From: Siphonodentalium dalli
Lineage: Eukaryota > Mollusca > Scaphopoda > Gadilida > Siphonodentaliidae
NCBI GenBank assembly: GCA_032622095.1
Contig: CP136062.1
Coordinates: forward strand, 54,417,849-54,481,848
DNA length: 64,000 nt
Direction of reading: 5' to 3'
Of this stretch, positions 24,801 to 34,490 are shown piece by piece. The position numbers were made by a program, and so were the translations under genes. How positions within the stretch are numbered: position 1 is the first letter of the stretch; each line of letters starts with the position of its first letter. The notes beneath the pieces are model-generated. The model was not told the DNA's origin and ran no database searches. It saw only the letters and a program-made list of their open reading frames with translations.

Positions 24801-25603
24801 TTATGTAGCTATGTCAATTTTCAACAACACCAACGAGTTGAATATTTGGTGAAGGTCGTACGAAGTGACAAACATTGTTTACATGTACATGAAGGTACAA
24901 CATAATGGAATCCAACTACATGGCCCACATTACATGTACGTTTGGTTGTTTTTATGTTGTAGACTGTAAAGAGTTGAAGGCAGCAGGTATTCAGAATGAC
25001 GGTTCCTACAAAATTACTCCAGGTGGCGCCACGGAAGTCTACGTCGTCTGCGATATGACGACAGCTTGGGGCGGGTGGACTGTTATACAACAGAGACGAG
25101 GCGGGCGCACTGATTTTTATAGGACCTGGACAGAGTATGAACACGGATTTGGTGAACCAACCCTTTACGGTAACTACTGGATCGGACTGAAGAACATTCA
25201 TAAACTCTCCTCCGGTAGTACAACCGAGTTATACATAAAGATGACAACAACAGACGGACAGAAGAAATATGCTCGCTATTACAGTTTCAGGCTAGACGAC
25301 GCAACAAACAATTACGCTCTCCACGTGTCAGGTTACAGCGGCGACGCGGGCGATTCTATGACATATCATGACGGGCAGCAATTCAGCACTTTTGACAACG
25401 ACCACACCCCATCTGGATGTTCCAAGGCTCCATGTTCCGCCACACGTCATGGGGCGTGGTGGTACGAATGTTGCTACGCTAGCAACCTGAACGGAGAGTA
25501 TCTAAATACAACGGACGGAAGTGGACGTGGAATGAGGTGGTACTACGACCTCGACAGGAACTCTATGATGCACACAACGATGATGCTCCGCTCGGCTGGA
25601 TGA
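18559..25603 (+). CDS. Secreted PAN/EGF-like/Thr-rich/fibrinogen-domain protein, four-exon gene model
   Basis: Proposed join of 18559-18864, 19640-19745, 22605-22865 and 24963-25603: 1314 coding bases, 437 residues plus stop. Each junction has GT and AG, and the phases agree (0, 1, 1), with Gly138 and Asp225 rebuilt across introns. Order: signal peptide about 1-26; PAN/apple-like about 29-100; four-Cys EGF-like segment 103-137; Thr-rich stalk 139-224; fibrinogen-related domain 225-437. The family is known for secreted lectins that bind acetylated sugars in invertebrate defence and for other extracellular roles; a recognition role here is inferred from the domains only. A poly(A) signal lies 43 bp after the stop. 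Nearby genes give no functional context, since all are mobile elements. A further small exon in intron 1 or 2 cannot be excluded. Confidence 0.8.
18865..19639 (+). other. Intron 1 of the fibrinogen-domain gene
   Basis: GTATGT to CAG, 775 bp, AT-rich. Open frames inside (e.g. 19239-19520) show no recognisable domain, and no repeat was recognised. Confidence 0.65.
19640..19745 (+). CDS. Exon 2: short four-Cys EGF-like segment
   Basis: Too short for an open reading frame search, but supported by a pyrimidine-rich acceptor (CTTCCAG), a strong donor (GTGAGT), phase 0 entry matching exon 1 and phase 1 exit matching exon 3. The read-through (residues 103-137) has Cys at 108, 113, 119 and 131 spaced like the first half of an EGF domain (PCxSSPCG, then GYRC). 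It lacks the last two EGF cysteines, so it is either a truncated EGF module or a related four-Cys linker common next to lectin domains. The overlapping longer open frame here (19605-19838) ignores both splice sites. Confidence 0.68.
21672..21803. repeat. Long palindrome with same-strand ACTCGT motifs (intron 2)
   Basis: Arms of about 60 bp pair almost perfectly around a short centre near 21740. ACTCG occurs at 21676 and 21708 (32 bp apart) and again on the right arm. At these points the two arms carry ACTCGT in the same direction, so pairing is interrupted by internal loops. The palindrome at 36491-36635 has the same design with different stem sequence. Confidence 0.75.
22007..22065. repeat. 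Short palindrome in intron 2
   Basis: GCTCAGTTTTGAATTC is followed about 20 bases later by its near complement (GAATTCAAAACTGA). The left arm recurs at 22439-22457. A foldback or MITE terminus is likely. Confidence 0.55.
22605..22865 (+). CDS. Exon 3: Thr-rich mucin-like stalk encoded by an ACA/ACG repeat
   Basis: This stretch looks like an ACN microsatellite but is bounded by a good acceptor (TTTCTCACACCATCAG) and donor (GTATGT), is open throughout, and is phase 1 at both ends, fitting exons 2 and 4. It encodes about 86 residues, mostly Thr with scattered Ala, Ser, Glu, Pro and Lys and no Cys. A unit encoding about TTTTASTTE occurs twice in tandem. Such stalks are usually heavily O-glycosylated and hold binding domains apart. 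Length variation between alleles is likely. The minus-strand Leu/Ser frame across it is a shadow. Confidence 0.72.
22866..24962 (+). other. Intron 3 of the fibrinogen-domain gene
   Basis: About 2.1 kb, containing the Helitron-like element at 23098-23809. In the remainder a 16-base phrase (AGAGGTTGCTTGG core) occurs twice, near 24333 and 24411. No coding signal was recognised. Confidence 0.6.
23098..23809 (+). mobile_element. Non-autonomous Helitron-like element in intron 3
   Basis: It starts with TC directly after an A and ends CTAG before a T, the Helitron end rule. Just before the 3' end is a GC hairpin (CCCGGAC GAA GTCGGG, one bulge), seven bases ahead of CTAG, as in Helitron 3' ends. The interior repeats a phrase close to GACTTGAAATTTGGTATGTG three times. 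No Rep/helicase coding was found, so it would need an autonomous partner. The 5' boundary is less certain than the 3' one. Confidence 0.6.
24963..25603 (+). CDS. Exon 4: fibrinogen-related domain (FReD)
   Basis: Residues 225-437 form a near full-length fibrinogen C-terminal domain (213 residues; usual about 210-220). Visible family marks: the DC start, VVCDM, GGWTVIQ, DFYRTW, the YSGDAGDSM turn, FDND (Asp369 and Asp371 at the usual calcium site), WWYECCYASNLNGEY at the ligand pocket, and an MMLR ending like the usual MKIRP. Extra cysteines (377, 382, 395) lie beside the conserved pair, so one added disulfide is possible. The acceptor is 24961-24962 after a T-rich tract. The open frame runs upstream to 24905, but those codons are intron and their Met is not the start. 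Confidence 0.92.
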
Positions 25604-25645
25604 TATGCTTCACTGCTTTCTCGATAGAAAGATCATTTGGGGTAA

Positions 25646-25651
25646 AATAAA
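25646..25651 (+). terminator. Poly(A) signal AATAAA of the fibrinogen-domain gene
   Basis: Canonical AATAAA 43 bp after the stop codon. It fits a short 3' UTR. Confidence 0.65.
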
Positions 25652-27110
25652 ATTAAAGTAATAGGACTGATTACAGTTCAAAGCGATAGATTTTAAATCA
25701 TGATATCACCAGGGCACCCGGATGAAGGACATACATTCATGGTGTTTGAGCAATATAATTAATACGTGTACATATAGTGTCATATAAATAACACTAAGCT
25801 ATACATTTATATACATATATATAAAAGTTAAACTATAAAAAGTACTATTAAAAATAATAACATAGTTGTTAAAAGATTGAATTTTGTTTTGGGCGGGTTT
25901 TGTATCTGTTTCGATCGTTTCAGTGTGAATCAGGCGACAAATGTCTATTCCGATTATTATATTTGAAATGTTTTATTGGATAATAACTTCGAAACATTTG
26001 GCTGCCACACACTTTTCCATTAAGGTTTCTTCTTGACAGCCAGTTTCTTGATTACATTCTCCGCTATAGCAATGACAGCAGCGTCGAGTGACCACGCCTA
26101 TACCACGTTCCTAAAACTGTACACGAAAATTATTCGATGCTTCATAATATTTAAAAAGGAATTTCGACGTCGCAGTAAAATCATTCAGCCAGTACTACCC
26201 TGCCAATAACTGTACTACTTTATTAATCATCAGTACATCAGTACATCAGTACATTAGTACCTAGATAAATCAAACAAGACTCAATCCTGCTGAGATTTGC
26301 AAATAAATGAAGTTTCAGGAACTAACAACTCGCGTCAAAGCGAAATTTTATCTGGAACACGTGGTCAGCTGCCGCGACTGACTATGCAGTGCTTGTACAC
26401 TGTTCACTATCCATTGGCCAATCAAAAGCGACGAATTTATAACGCTACTTAATCAATCGATAACTGGATGTTTGATTGACAGAGTGTCACGGTCAGTTTC
26501 AACTTCAATTTTAATTTTACTTCAATCCTCTACTCACACATGGTGGTTCTCTTATGAAATTATACGAAATGGCACTTGCTTCGATTAAGGTTAGGATATA
26601 TAACCGAACAGACAAATTTGCTATGACGTGCTACTTGATATGAACGTGCACTATATGGATATATATGCATGTCCATGCCACAATTCATAACACAATAATG
26701 GCTTTGTAGGTTATGCATGTACATATACACAACGAAGAATGGAGTACCGTGCGTGGTTCTAAATGACTATTATCCATTAAGAATCACACCGCGTATTTCA
26801 AGTTCTGAGGTCAGTTTATGGGGTCAAGTACGTAGCCTGAACATTATTAATACGCCATCTTGGGCTAAATGTACTTAGGGCACACATTTTTCAAAAAACA
26901 CGAAAGCTGAAAAAAAAAATTATGTGATGTGATATCTCTGATAAATCTGGAAAACATCGAAAATGTTGTAGGAAAAACGTGTATAATTAGTAAGGAGTAT
27001 GCGATGATATGTTTCGATGCACCCTTAAAACATGACCTCTCTACCGAGAAAGCAACACCGCTCATCATTGCAATTATTGCGTAGAAATGTCAGTCTGTCA
27101 GATGTGTGTA
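25652..27110. other. No gene recognised downstream of the fibrinogen-domain gene
   Basis: AT-rich. A short CAGTACAT repeat lies at 26230-26265. Confidence 0.45.
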
Positions 27111-27119
27111 TGTATATTA

Positions 27120-28290
27120 GCATTACAGAAGACGGACATATTGATTGAGAGCGAGAGAATGATACAATTGAAAATGGAGAAATTGAATGGAAGGAATGAT
27201 TGAAAGAAAGGAGAAATCGACGTACAATGAGAGTAGAGAGAGAGAGAGAGGGGGAAAAGGGAGAGAGAAAAATTGAAATGATTATATAGATGGAGAGAAT
27301 CACACATGTAGATAAACGGCTCCTCCGCATTCATTTACATTGAAAAAGGCATGTGGGAGCGTGCAGTAAATGGCATAGCCGTGAGAACAGAACATGTGAA
27401 AGCTGGATGGAGAGAGAAAGACTGAGAGAGGGAGAGCGTGAGCAAGACAAGCGAGAGTGATGCATCGAGTTTGAGTGACCAAAGCGATCAAAATGTTTAA
27501 ACGATCAACAGATGAAAGGGGACGCCGCTTAATTAAAAAAGATATCTAGGATCAGAATGTGCAGAGCCCGCAGGCCCCTAATGCCCAAAGCATACCCTTT
27601 TGTGCAGGAGCCTCAGGCCCCTCCGACAATGAATAACGTAAAAGCCTTCCGAACGAAGCATGTTTCAGCTAGCATGTATATATTTTACCCAGTGTTATGG
27701 AAGGTAGGATAATAAAACAGAGGTCGCCTGAAGTGAGATATGCAATTGACACACTTGAGTTGGTAAAACATGGAGAGAGAGTGAGAGATGGCCGGATAGC
27801 AAAGTGAGTGAATAGAGAAAATAGTGGGAGTGATTGACATACTGAAACAAAATAGAGGAGAGGAGATGTGGTGCACACACAGAGAGGCGCAAAGAAGGAA
27901 CAAGGGGGAGAAGAGAGGGAGATGAGAAAAATATAACTTAGTTGTGGACATGAAGACATGTGTGTGGCGGAGGTTAAAGACGGACGGCAGAGTAATTGAT
28001 GACAGAAAGATTAGAGTGAGCGCGATAATGAGACGGAATAGAGGATATCGAGATGGTGTGGACGTAGACAAGGATGAGCCATGGAGGAGACAGCGAGTGA
28101 AAAGAGAGGGACACAGAGAGAAGTGAGAGCGATGAGAGAGAAAGAGAGAGAACGAGAGAGTATGAGTTAGAGTGTGAGTGATGGATTGTTTGAACTTTGA
28201 GATAGAGCCAAGCTACATGTATACACTGAGAAAATATCGAGATAGCGAGGCGGGAGAGCAGAGCGTTACACATAGGAGGGAGTGGTAGCG
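27120..28290. repeat. Purine-rich (GA) tract on the plus strand
   Basis: Strong A+G bias with many GAGAGA runs at 27140-27480 and 27770-28290, with ordinary sequence between. The long minus-strand Ser/Leu/Phe frames here result from the bias. Confidence 0.7.
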
Positions 28291-28492
28291 AATACACAGC
28301 TAGAATACTATGTCATTATCATTTGATCTCAAAGATTCCTTACCCGATTTAACTCCATTAAACTGCTATACTTCACCATTCCGAGCTAGGCCACATATAG
28401 AACCAATGAACACACTCATGGAATGCTTTGGTGGTCGGATGTTAGCGGATATATTTGTATCAGGGTTTGCATTGTGGTCAGACGCCCAAACT

Positions 28493-29020
28493 TTAAAGAT
28501 ACGGGCGGCGTTGGCGGTGGGTATGCTGTTAAAATATTCACCTCCGTCAAAAACCGCCATAAACAGAAATAATAGTAAAATATAGACAGATTTTGTTCTT
28601 ATACCAATCATAAATATGGCATAAACAATATGTTATTGTCAAATGTTTTCCTTTGTTATGTAAACAAAAGCAAAAAAAACGTTACAGATCCTGGCTTTTG
28701 TTTAGATCCGGATATGGTAAACATAAAGAGCGTTATTTGTTACTGTTTTCATAATATGTAAATAATACAGTGCGTTTATATCATGTGTGTGTTATTAACC
28801 AATATAATTGCGATGTGTTATGTAAACAGAAGAAAAACTTCTGTAACACGAGCAGGCGCTTGTTTACGTACACCACCGTACGTCTTGACGACACTATACT
28901 ATTTACGCGCTGATTATGTTTGGCAAATGAAAACTCTATATATATTTTGATATTCCTTCTGTTGATGACGATTTGAACAAATATGAATATTTTTGCAACG
29001 AACACCGCCCGTGCCGTTAA
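28493..29020. mobile_element. TTAA-bounded MITE, copy 1
   Basis: Bounded by TTAA at both ends (28493 and 29017). Imperfect inverted ends read TTAAAGATACGGGCGGCGTT and TTAACGGCACGGGCGGTGTT. Its whole length matches 58533-59059. TTAA-specific insertion is the mark of piggyBac-type transposases; no coding is present. The host sequence to its left (28310-28492) has no gene. Confidence 0.72.
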
Positions 29021-30468
29021 AAGATTACCTGCAATACAGTGTGTTATCCGTTATCCAGGAATACCAAAATCGTTTCAAAGAAAAGTTTATTTATTCTCTT
29101 CATATTATATACGAGAGATTCGTGACCCCTGTCTCTGTCAAAGTTAACGGGCGACAGTCTGGATATTCTGAACAAAAAGGTAGAGACAGAAAATGATGGT
29201 TTATATAGTTATGAATCTCCAAATATATAATCACATGCTCTTAGCACTGTCCTACTCCTGGGTTTATGGTACATCGAGTTGGCACCAGTTCACCTTAAAC
29301 CTTTTAATCTTCACGCATAATTCATTCTCACACGAGGGTTGTTATAAGCATGTGGTTGTTTGCGTCATTGATTGCCTGCCAATAATCACTCTACCGACCT
29401 GCTTGTGGTCAATCTGGTAACTGAGTCGTTTAACTGCATTATCTTCTCATATCACAGAATTACATAGCCACTGAACGATTACAAACGCCCCATTTAAGCC
29501 CAGTTTAGCTGGACCGTCAATGTAGGATTAAGTCAGGTCATACCGCGCAGGTATACACTCGAGATGACGAGTCCAGCCACAGAGTTGTATTCATTGGTTA
29601 CAGACTGGCTGTTGGTCGTGCTCTTTCATAAGTCATGGACACTCGTCATATAGTACTATGCTTCGGTAATTCATAAATTTCGTATCACATGTTAAATACG
29701 CAGTGTGACCCTCGTGTGTATACAGTATTCGTTAACCGTATTCGATATACAGCAAAACTGTAAGTAATCTATACAGATAAGTGGGCATTAATGTAAGTTT
29801 CAGACAAGTACATACATTCATCAAGTACCTCAGCAACATGCATGTTACAATTAAACACATCAATGAATTATGTCTAACAAAAATGAGGAAGAGTTTTTTG
29901 GCACATCTGTTAATATAATTATTTTTACAAAGTATTTGTGGATTCTAGTTAAAAATATTCTAGTAAAAGATATATATCTATTCAAACATGTAACTGTATC
30001 TTGCTAATGAATGCCTCAAATAACTGGACCTAACTTGTAGACACCAACGCGAGAAATATACCACACGATGGCGTTCTAAGCTCGCAGAGTTTTTGAAAAC
30101 TTTTTTTTATTTAAAAAAAAAAGCTTCTCACACAAACATGAGTTCGACATAATCAACAATCGTTATGAAGTGACTTAATTTTAGTGTGATGTTGGACTTT
30201 TGTGAGGTATGTGTATGAGTCTCACTTACAGGCCATTACAATTCGATGCCCTAACCATGTTATCTATATTGCGAGTTGAATATATCCGAAACTTCCCATA
30301 CATGTATATAAAAAACGACTAATCATCGCACAAGGTAAAGCCGAACCATCCAATATGAAAATAGCGACTTCTGAGAACTGTATCCTCCACAGTCTAAATT
30401 TATTGTTATAAGTTTATAGCCCTGGTGAGTAAGAGTAGTGAATAAAGGAAGTGTGTGAACGCGATATG
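29021..30468. other. No gene recognised
   Basis: AT-rich. A T8/A10 stretch near 30100-30122 forms a simple hairpin. Confidence 0.45.
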
Positions 30469-30469
30469 T

Positions 30470-30650
30470 ATGTGTCAGGAATGTCTTGTCTTGATTTATT
30501 AATGAATGCAGATTTTTGTTCATGACGGTTTTCTTCTAATTGGTTTTCTAATAAAACATAAAAAGACAAACTTTTCATTGTTATAATTAGCACCCAATAG
30601 CTGTAGATTGCCTGTACACTTATACGTTGGATGAGTCTCCAACTGTTCGC
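30470..30650. repeat. Dispersed repeat, second copy of 475-655
   Basis: Collinear match over about 180 bp with indels (AATGTCTTGTCTTGAT, TTTTCTAATAAAACA, AAAGACAAACTTTT). Confidence 0.6.
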
Positions 30651-30819
30651 TTGCATCTTTATTCGGAAAGAATCGGCAATGGTATCATCTGAATGAAGTT
30701 TATTCCAATTATCCTATATATTAAATTGTATCCAATATATTTCCCCGAATATTGAATATCAACATCCTTTAACCCTTTCATGACTGGAGCTTTCTGAAAT
30801 TGTACGAAAACCATGTGCC

Positions 30820-30882
30820 AATGTATTCTCTTTTATATGTCAGTCTCCCATAGGGAGCCTCGCATATATAAGAGAATACATT
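30820..30882. repeat. Hairpin repeat, first copy
   Basis: About 30-bp arms (AATGTATTCTCTTTTATAT ... its complement) around CTCCCATAGGGAG. Confidence 0.78.
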
Positions 30883-30912
30883 AGCATAATAATATTTACC
30901 TTGACCTTGTAA

Positions 30913-30981
30913 GCCAGTGCATTCTCTTATATATGTGAGGCTCCCTATGGGAGACTCGCATTTATACGAGAAAGCACTGGC
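30913..30981. repeat. Hairpin repeat, second copy
   Basis: About 33-bp arms (GCCAGTGCATTCTCTTATAT ...) with a TATG centre and CTCCC/GGGAG inner stem. Confidence 0.78.
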
Positions 30982-31143
30982 GCAGGATATTTAATGCTGC
31001 ATCAACACAGCTCCCGTCATGTCCCTCATAGTTAAGGTGGTACAAAATTTGTAAAAAAAAATAATAAAAAATTGGCGTATCTGGTGCAAGTACTGGTTTG
31101 TTTTCTTACACTATACACCGTACGGTGAGACAAACACATACAG

Positions 31144-31440
31144 ATGACGGGTTCTGATGACGACGATGATATTGATGACGATAGTTGAGGATGATGATGA
31201 TAGCGCCGACAATGATTATGCTGATGATGCGGAAGATAAGCCTTCTAACGATGACGGTGGTGATGACAACGCAGATGATGAGTATGATTACGATGATGAT
31301 GATTATGATGATGATGATGTGGATCATGATGATGATGATGATGACGATGGTGATGATTATGCTGATGGTGGTGAAGATTAGCATAACACAGATGACGATT
31401 ACAGTGATGACGAGATTATGACGATGACTAGTATGTTGCA
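31144..31440. repeat. GAT/GAC microsatellite
   Basis: Imperfect GATGAT/GATGAC repeats over about 290 bp. All frames stay open by composition (Asp-rich, Met-rich or Ile-rich). Confidence 0.85.
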
Positions 31441-32884
31441 AATTATATAACTAGTAGAGTTGCTTCGCATCTATTGGAAACATATGTTTCTAAGGTTAGA
31501 ATTGTCACCTTAGTGCAAATATTAGACTTTTAATATCACACAAGATACAGGTTGTGGTATGTCACTATGAGAAACAAAATCAATCTATGTTTGAGCTGTG
31601 TCAAACATGTTTGCCAAAGCATTGTGGTGGTGGGGCACCCCATGATGTCCCCATCCTCTGTCGCCACATCTCTGCTATACGTATGTATGCGTACTACGCA
31701 TTAAAACATGTACGTACAATCTCAACATGTCTGAAACGACATAACTAAATTCGTTGTCACTAGTTGATTACACAATAATTGATGTGTTCACTACGATTAA
31801 ATTTCTCAGCTGATCGCGTTCATGCAAGAGATAGTGCGCTTCTATTTTTCAGAATGATTTTTCACTATTTTGGCTGGCCAGTCCCGAAGTGTCCAAGAAT
31901 AAGTTGATTAATTAACTTTCTAATTTTATAGAAGACTATCGTATAGGTCACGTCGCCTCCACGTGACATCTCATTTCTATTATTGAGTACATTGTACTGA
32001 ACTATTTATGTATTGATTTATCATGAAATAAATTAGTCTGATTCTAACACAAATCGGACCCCATCAATGAATGTAAAGATATTCTGGAGAAAACGTAATT
32101 CTCCATTCTTCGTTTTTTAATCAAAGTTTAATGTAGATTTTTATGGCGTATAATGTATGGTCAACGTATTTTCAGTTTCCATGAACAAACTGAATCATTC
32201 AATCATAAGTCTTAGTTCTGGAATATTCACTTGTGAGTTAACCTGAAGTGGACAACTGGATTTGTTTATTGGTTATATAGTTCACCAGTTTCATTCGAGA
32301 AAAAAGTCACTATCAGATATAACAACATTAAATTTCCTACCGCGATCACCTGTGATTCTCTGGAAATATGTCAATTCAATTTGTATATTTAAGTTTTACA
32401 TTTCAACAGGGACGCGACTATTGGTGTCCCCAACTTCGACTTTCCCTCAACATCTGTTCAATATCAAATAGTTACATGGACATAAAGGGTGAACAGTCCA
32501 AAAGTAAAAATATCCACTGACAGCACAGTGAGTTATGAGGTGTGCGTCTTTGTACCGGTTTTCGGATAACTAAATTAAAATAGCGTTTTCCTATGTAGTG
32601 GTGTTCCAAATAAGCGGACAGCAAAAACACCTACTCAAATATCAGATCGTGAAGAGATCAAATACCTTACCTTCACACAAGGAGTCGTCAACATCGCAGA
32701 TAAGACGTAGTCAAAGATGCACAGACAGTTATCGGAAAAAAATATCCACCAAATTGATAAAATTCGATCCTGCTTTTACCGATCTCGACAAATTGTGTGC
32801 ACAAACAATTCAGAAAGATGTATTCGTTGTGAATGGAGGCTGTAAATTTTTGCTTATTTGAGCGACGAAATGTCAAAGATAAAT
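31441..32884. other. No gene recognised
   Basis: An 87-codon frame at 32598-32861 has no recognisable domain. Confidence 0.45.
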
Positions 32885-33933
32885 AAACTTCCATTCCCGA
32901 TTTTGTATCTGAAAGGAACGAATTGGAAAAAACTGTTATCGTCTAATATACTGTTATCGTCTAGAATATGAGGAAAACGAGTTCACGATGAAACCTCATT
33001 TAAAATGCATTACAAGAGGTGCCATGCCAGTCTTTATAAGTAAACAAATAGGTAATCAATCGAGACGATATTGGTAAGAATGGGTTCGCGACATTGAAAT
33101 AGATACGTGACGCTCGGAGCTTTGAACATTATTGGATTTCTCAGACACTTAACGCGGAATTACATAGCCAATCACAACGCACGGCAACTCATTGCGTGGG
33201 AAAGAAAGCCACACCTTTTGATCGGGATAGAAACCACATGCAAGGGAATATCGCTTTGGATCTCCGCCTTGTAGCTGATCGTGGAAGTGCCTCGTGACAG
33301 AGCTAGTTATAATCACTCGATTCTGAAGGTAAGGAAACTATTTACATCTACAACAACCGCTCAAACGGGTTTCGCAAATAATACACTTAATAATATTGCT
33401 TTTTAATTGTTTTCGTTATTGACTATGGTGTAACAAAAACCAATCTACCTTTCTACGAAAATTATATGTCATAAAAAATACAACTAATGGCCGCGTCCCG
33501 AACAAAAAAGGTGCCATTTGTGTTCATCATAATTCTGTAATCGGAAAAGGAATACCCGGAAAAGGTACATTGCGGTATCTTAATGGTGCACTGGACACTA
33601 CATCCGACGTAAACAACATGGTATTTATAATGAATATTAGTTTATGACTTGAGTCGTAAACGCATTTTAATTATAATTACCATGTTGTTTGCATCGTTCA
33701 GAGAGCACATGAGTGTATTTCCATTGCTCAAATTAATTCATTAGTTGCATATATTCTGTTGAGTATAATTGGAGATGGTCCCATAAATTCTCGAATTAAG
33801 TGTACAGCACCCCTTTAATAAGATATTGTTTAAACACTTCAACATTCACCCTCTTCGTTTTAATCATTGAAATGATGTAGTGCCATAAAGGTTTCAGAAC
33901 GACGTTCATCGACAACAGACTTATTTTGTAGAT

Positions 33934-34363
33934 TTAGTGCCAGGGAATCTTACATTTTTCATGGGCATCAAAATTATTACTATGATTACTTGGTGATAAT
34001 TTTGAGTTATAACATGCCCCTAAGGTTTAATCCAGTTTGTTATTAAATTTGCTATAGCATGCTTAAGCATACCCAACAAAAATTCAACCCAAAACAAAAC
34101 TATAAAAAAAACATTTGTTTAGGGCCGATGAGATCGGCCCCTGGCAATGAAAGGGTTAATATATAGCACTGAAAGAATTAAAGAATATAAGAACAAATTA
34201 TTAAAATTGTAAAAAATAATAACAAAAGATGAAAATTTGTTAGGCCAATGCATTCTCTTATATATGCGAGGCGACCTATGGTCGACTCGTATATATAAGA
34301 GAATGCATTGTCACAGGGTATATGGGTTGATACAAAAATCGGACTTGGCACTGAAAGGGTTAA
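33934..34363. mobile_element. TTAA-type MITE sequence (one or two) inside R1 copy B
   Basis: Two ends read TGAAAGGGTTAA (TTAA at 34156 and at 34360), and the left end (TTTAGTGCCAGGG) is a shortened inverted counterpart. CCCTTT next to TTAA is typical of piggyBac-type ends. A hairpin lies at 34246-34310, and GGGCCGATGAGATCGGCCC is a small one at about 34122. Confidence 0.55.
34246..34310. repeat. Hairpin repeat, third copy
   Basis: Palindrome with about 31-bp arms starting CAATGCATTCTCTTATATAT and a TATG centre. It is related to 30820-30882 and 30913-30981, but the stem near the loop reads GGCGACC/GGTCGAC instead of GGCTCCC/GGGAGAC. Both bases of those pairs changed, so pairing is kept. Confidence 0.75.
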
Positions 34364-34490
34364 ATTCTAGATCTTGTTCCTATGGTCTACAGTTGTAATT
34401 TTGAACCGACGGTTGAACAAAATTGAACCAGCACGAACGGAATGACTTCAAATTTATTGAACAATATAATAAAATTGACACGTAACTGCA

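Larger units (their letters stand above)
30769..31035. mobile_element. TTAA-bounded MITE holding two hairpins
   Basis: TTAA at 30769 and 31032. The ends share an inverted CATGACTGGAGC/CATGACGGGAGC block, and the left end starts TTAACCCTTT as in piggyBac-type ends. The two palindromes at 30820-30882 and 30913-30981 fill its interior. Confidence 0.62.

Noticed and set aside
24905-24962. Start codon at 24905 for a single-exon fibrinogen protein
   Set aside because: Residues before the DC start lack a signal peptide or homology, and a good acceptor lies at 24961-24962 with phase matching the stalk exon.
27098-28297. Several long minus-strand Ser/Leu/Phe frames
   Set aside because: Open only because the plus strand is purine-rich and so lacks stop complements.
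31106-31441. Asp-rich, Met-rich and Ile-rich frames of 74-111 codons
   Set aside because: All are products of the GAT microsatellite, open in several frames on both strands, with no flanking gene structure.
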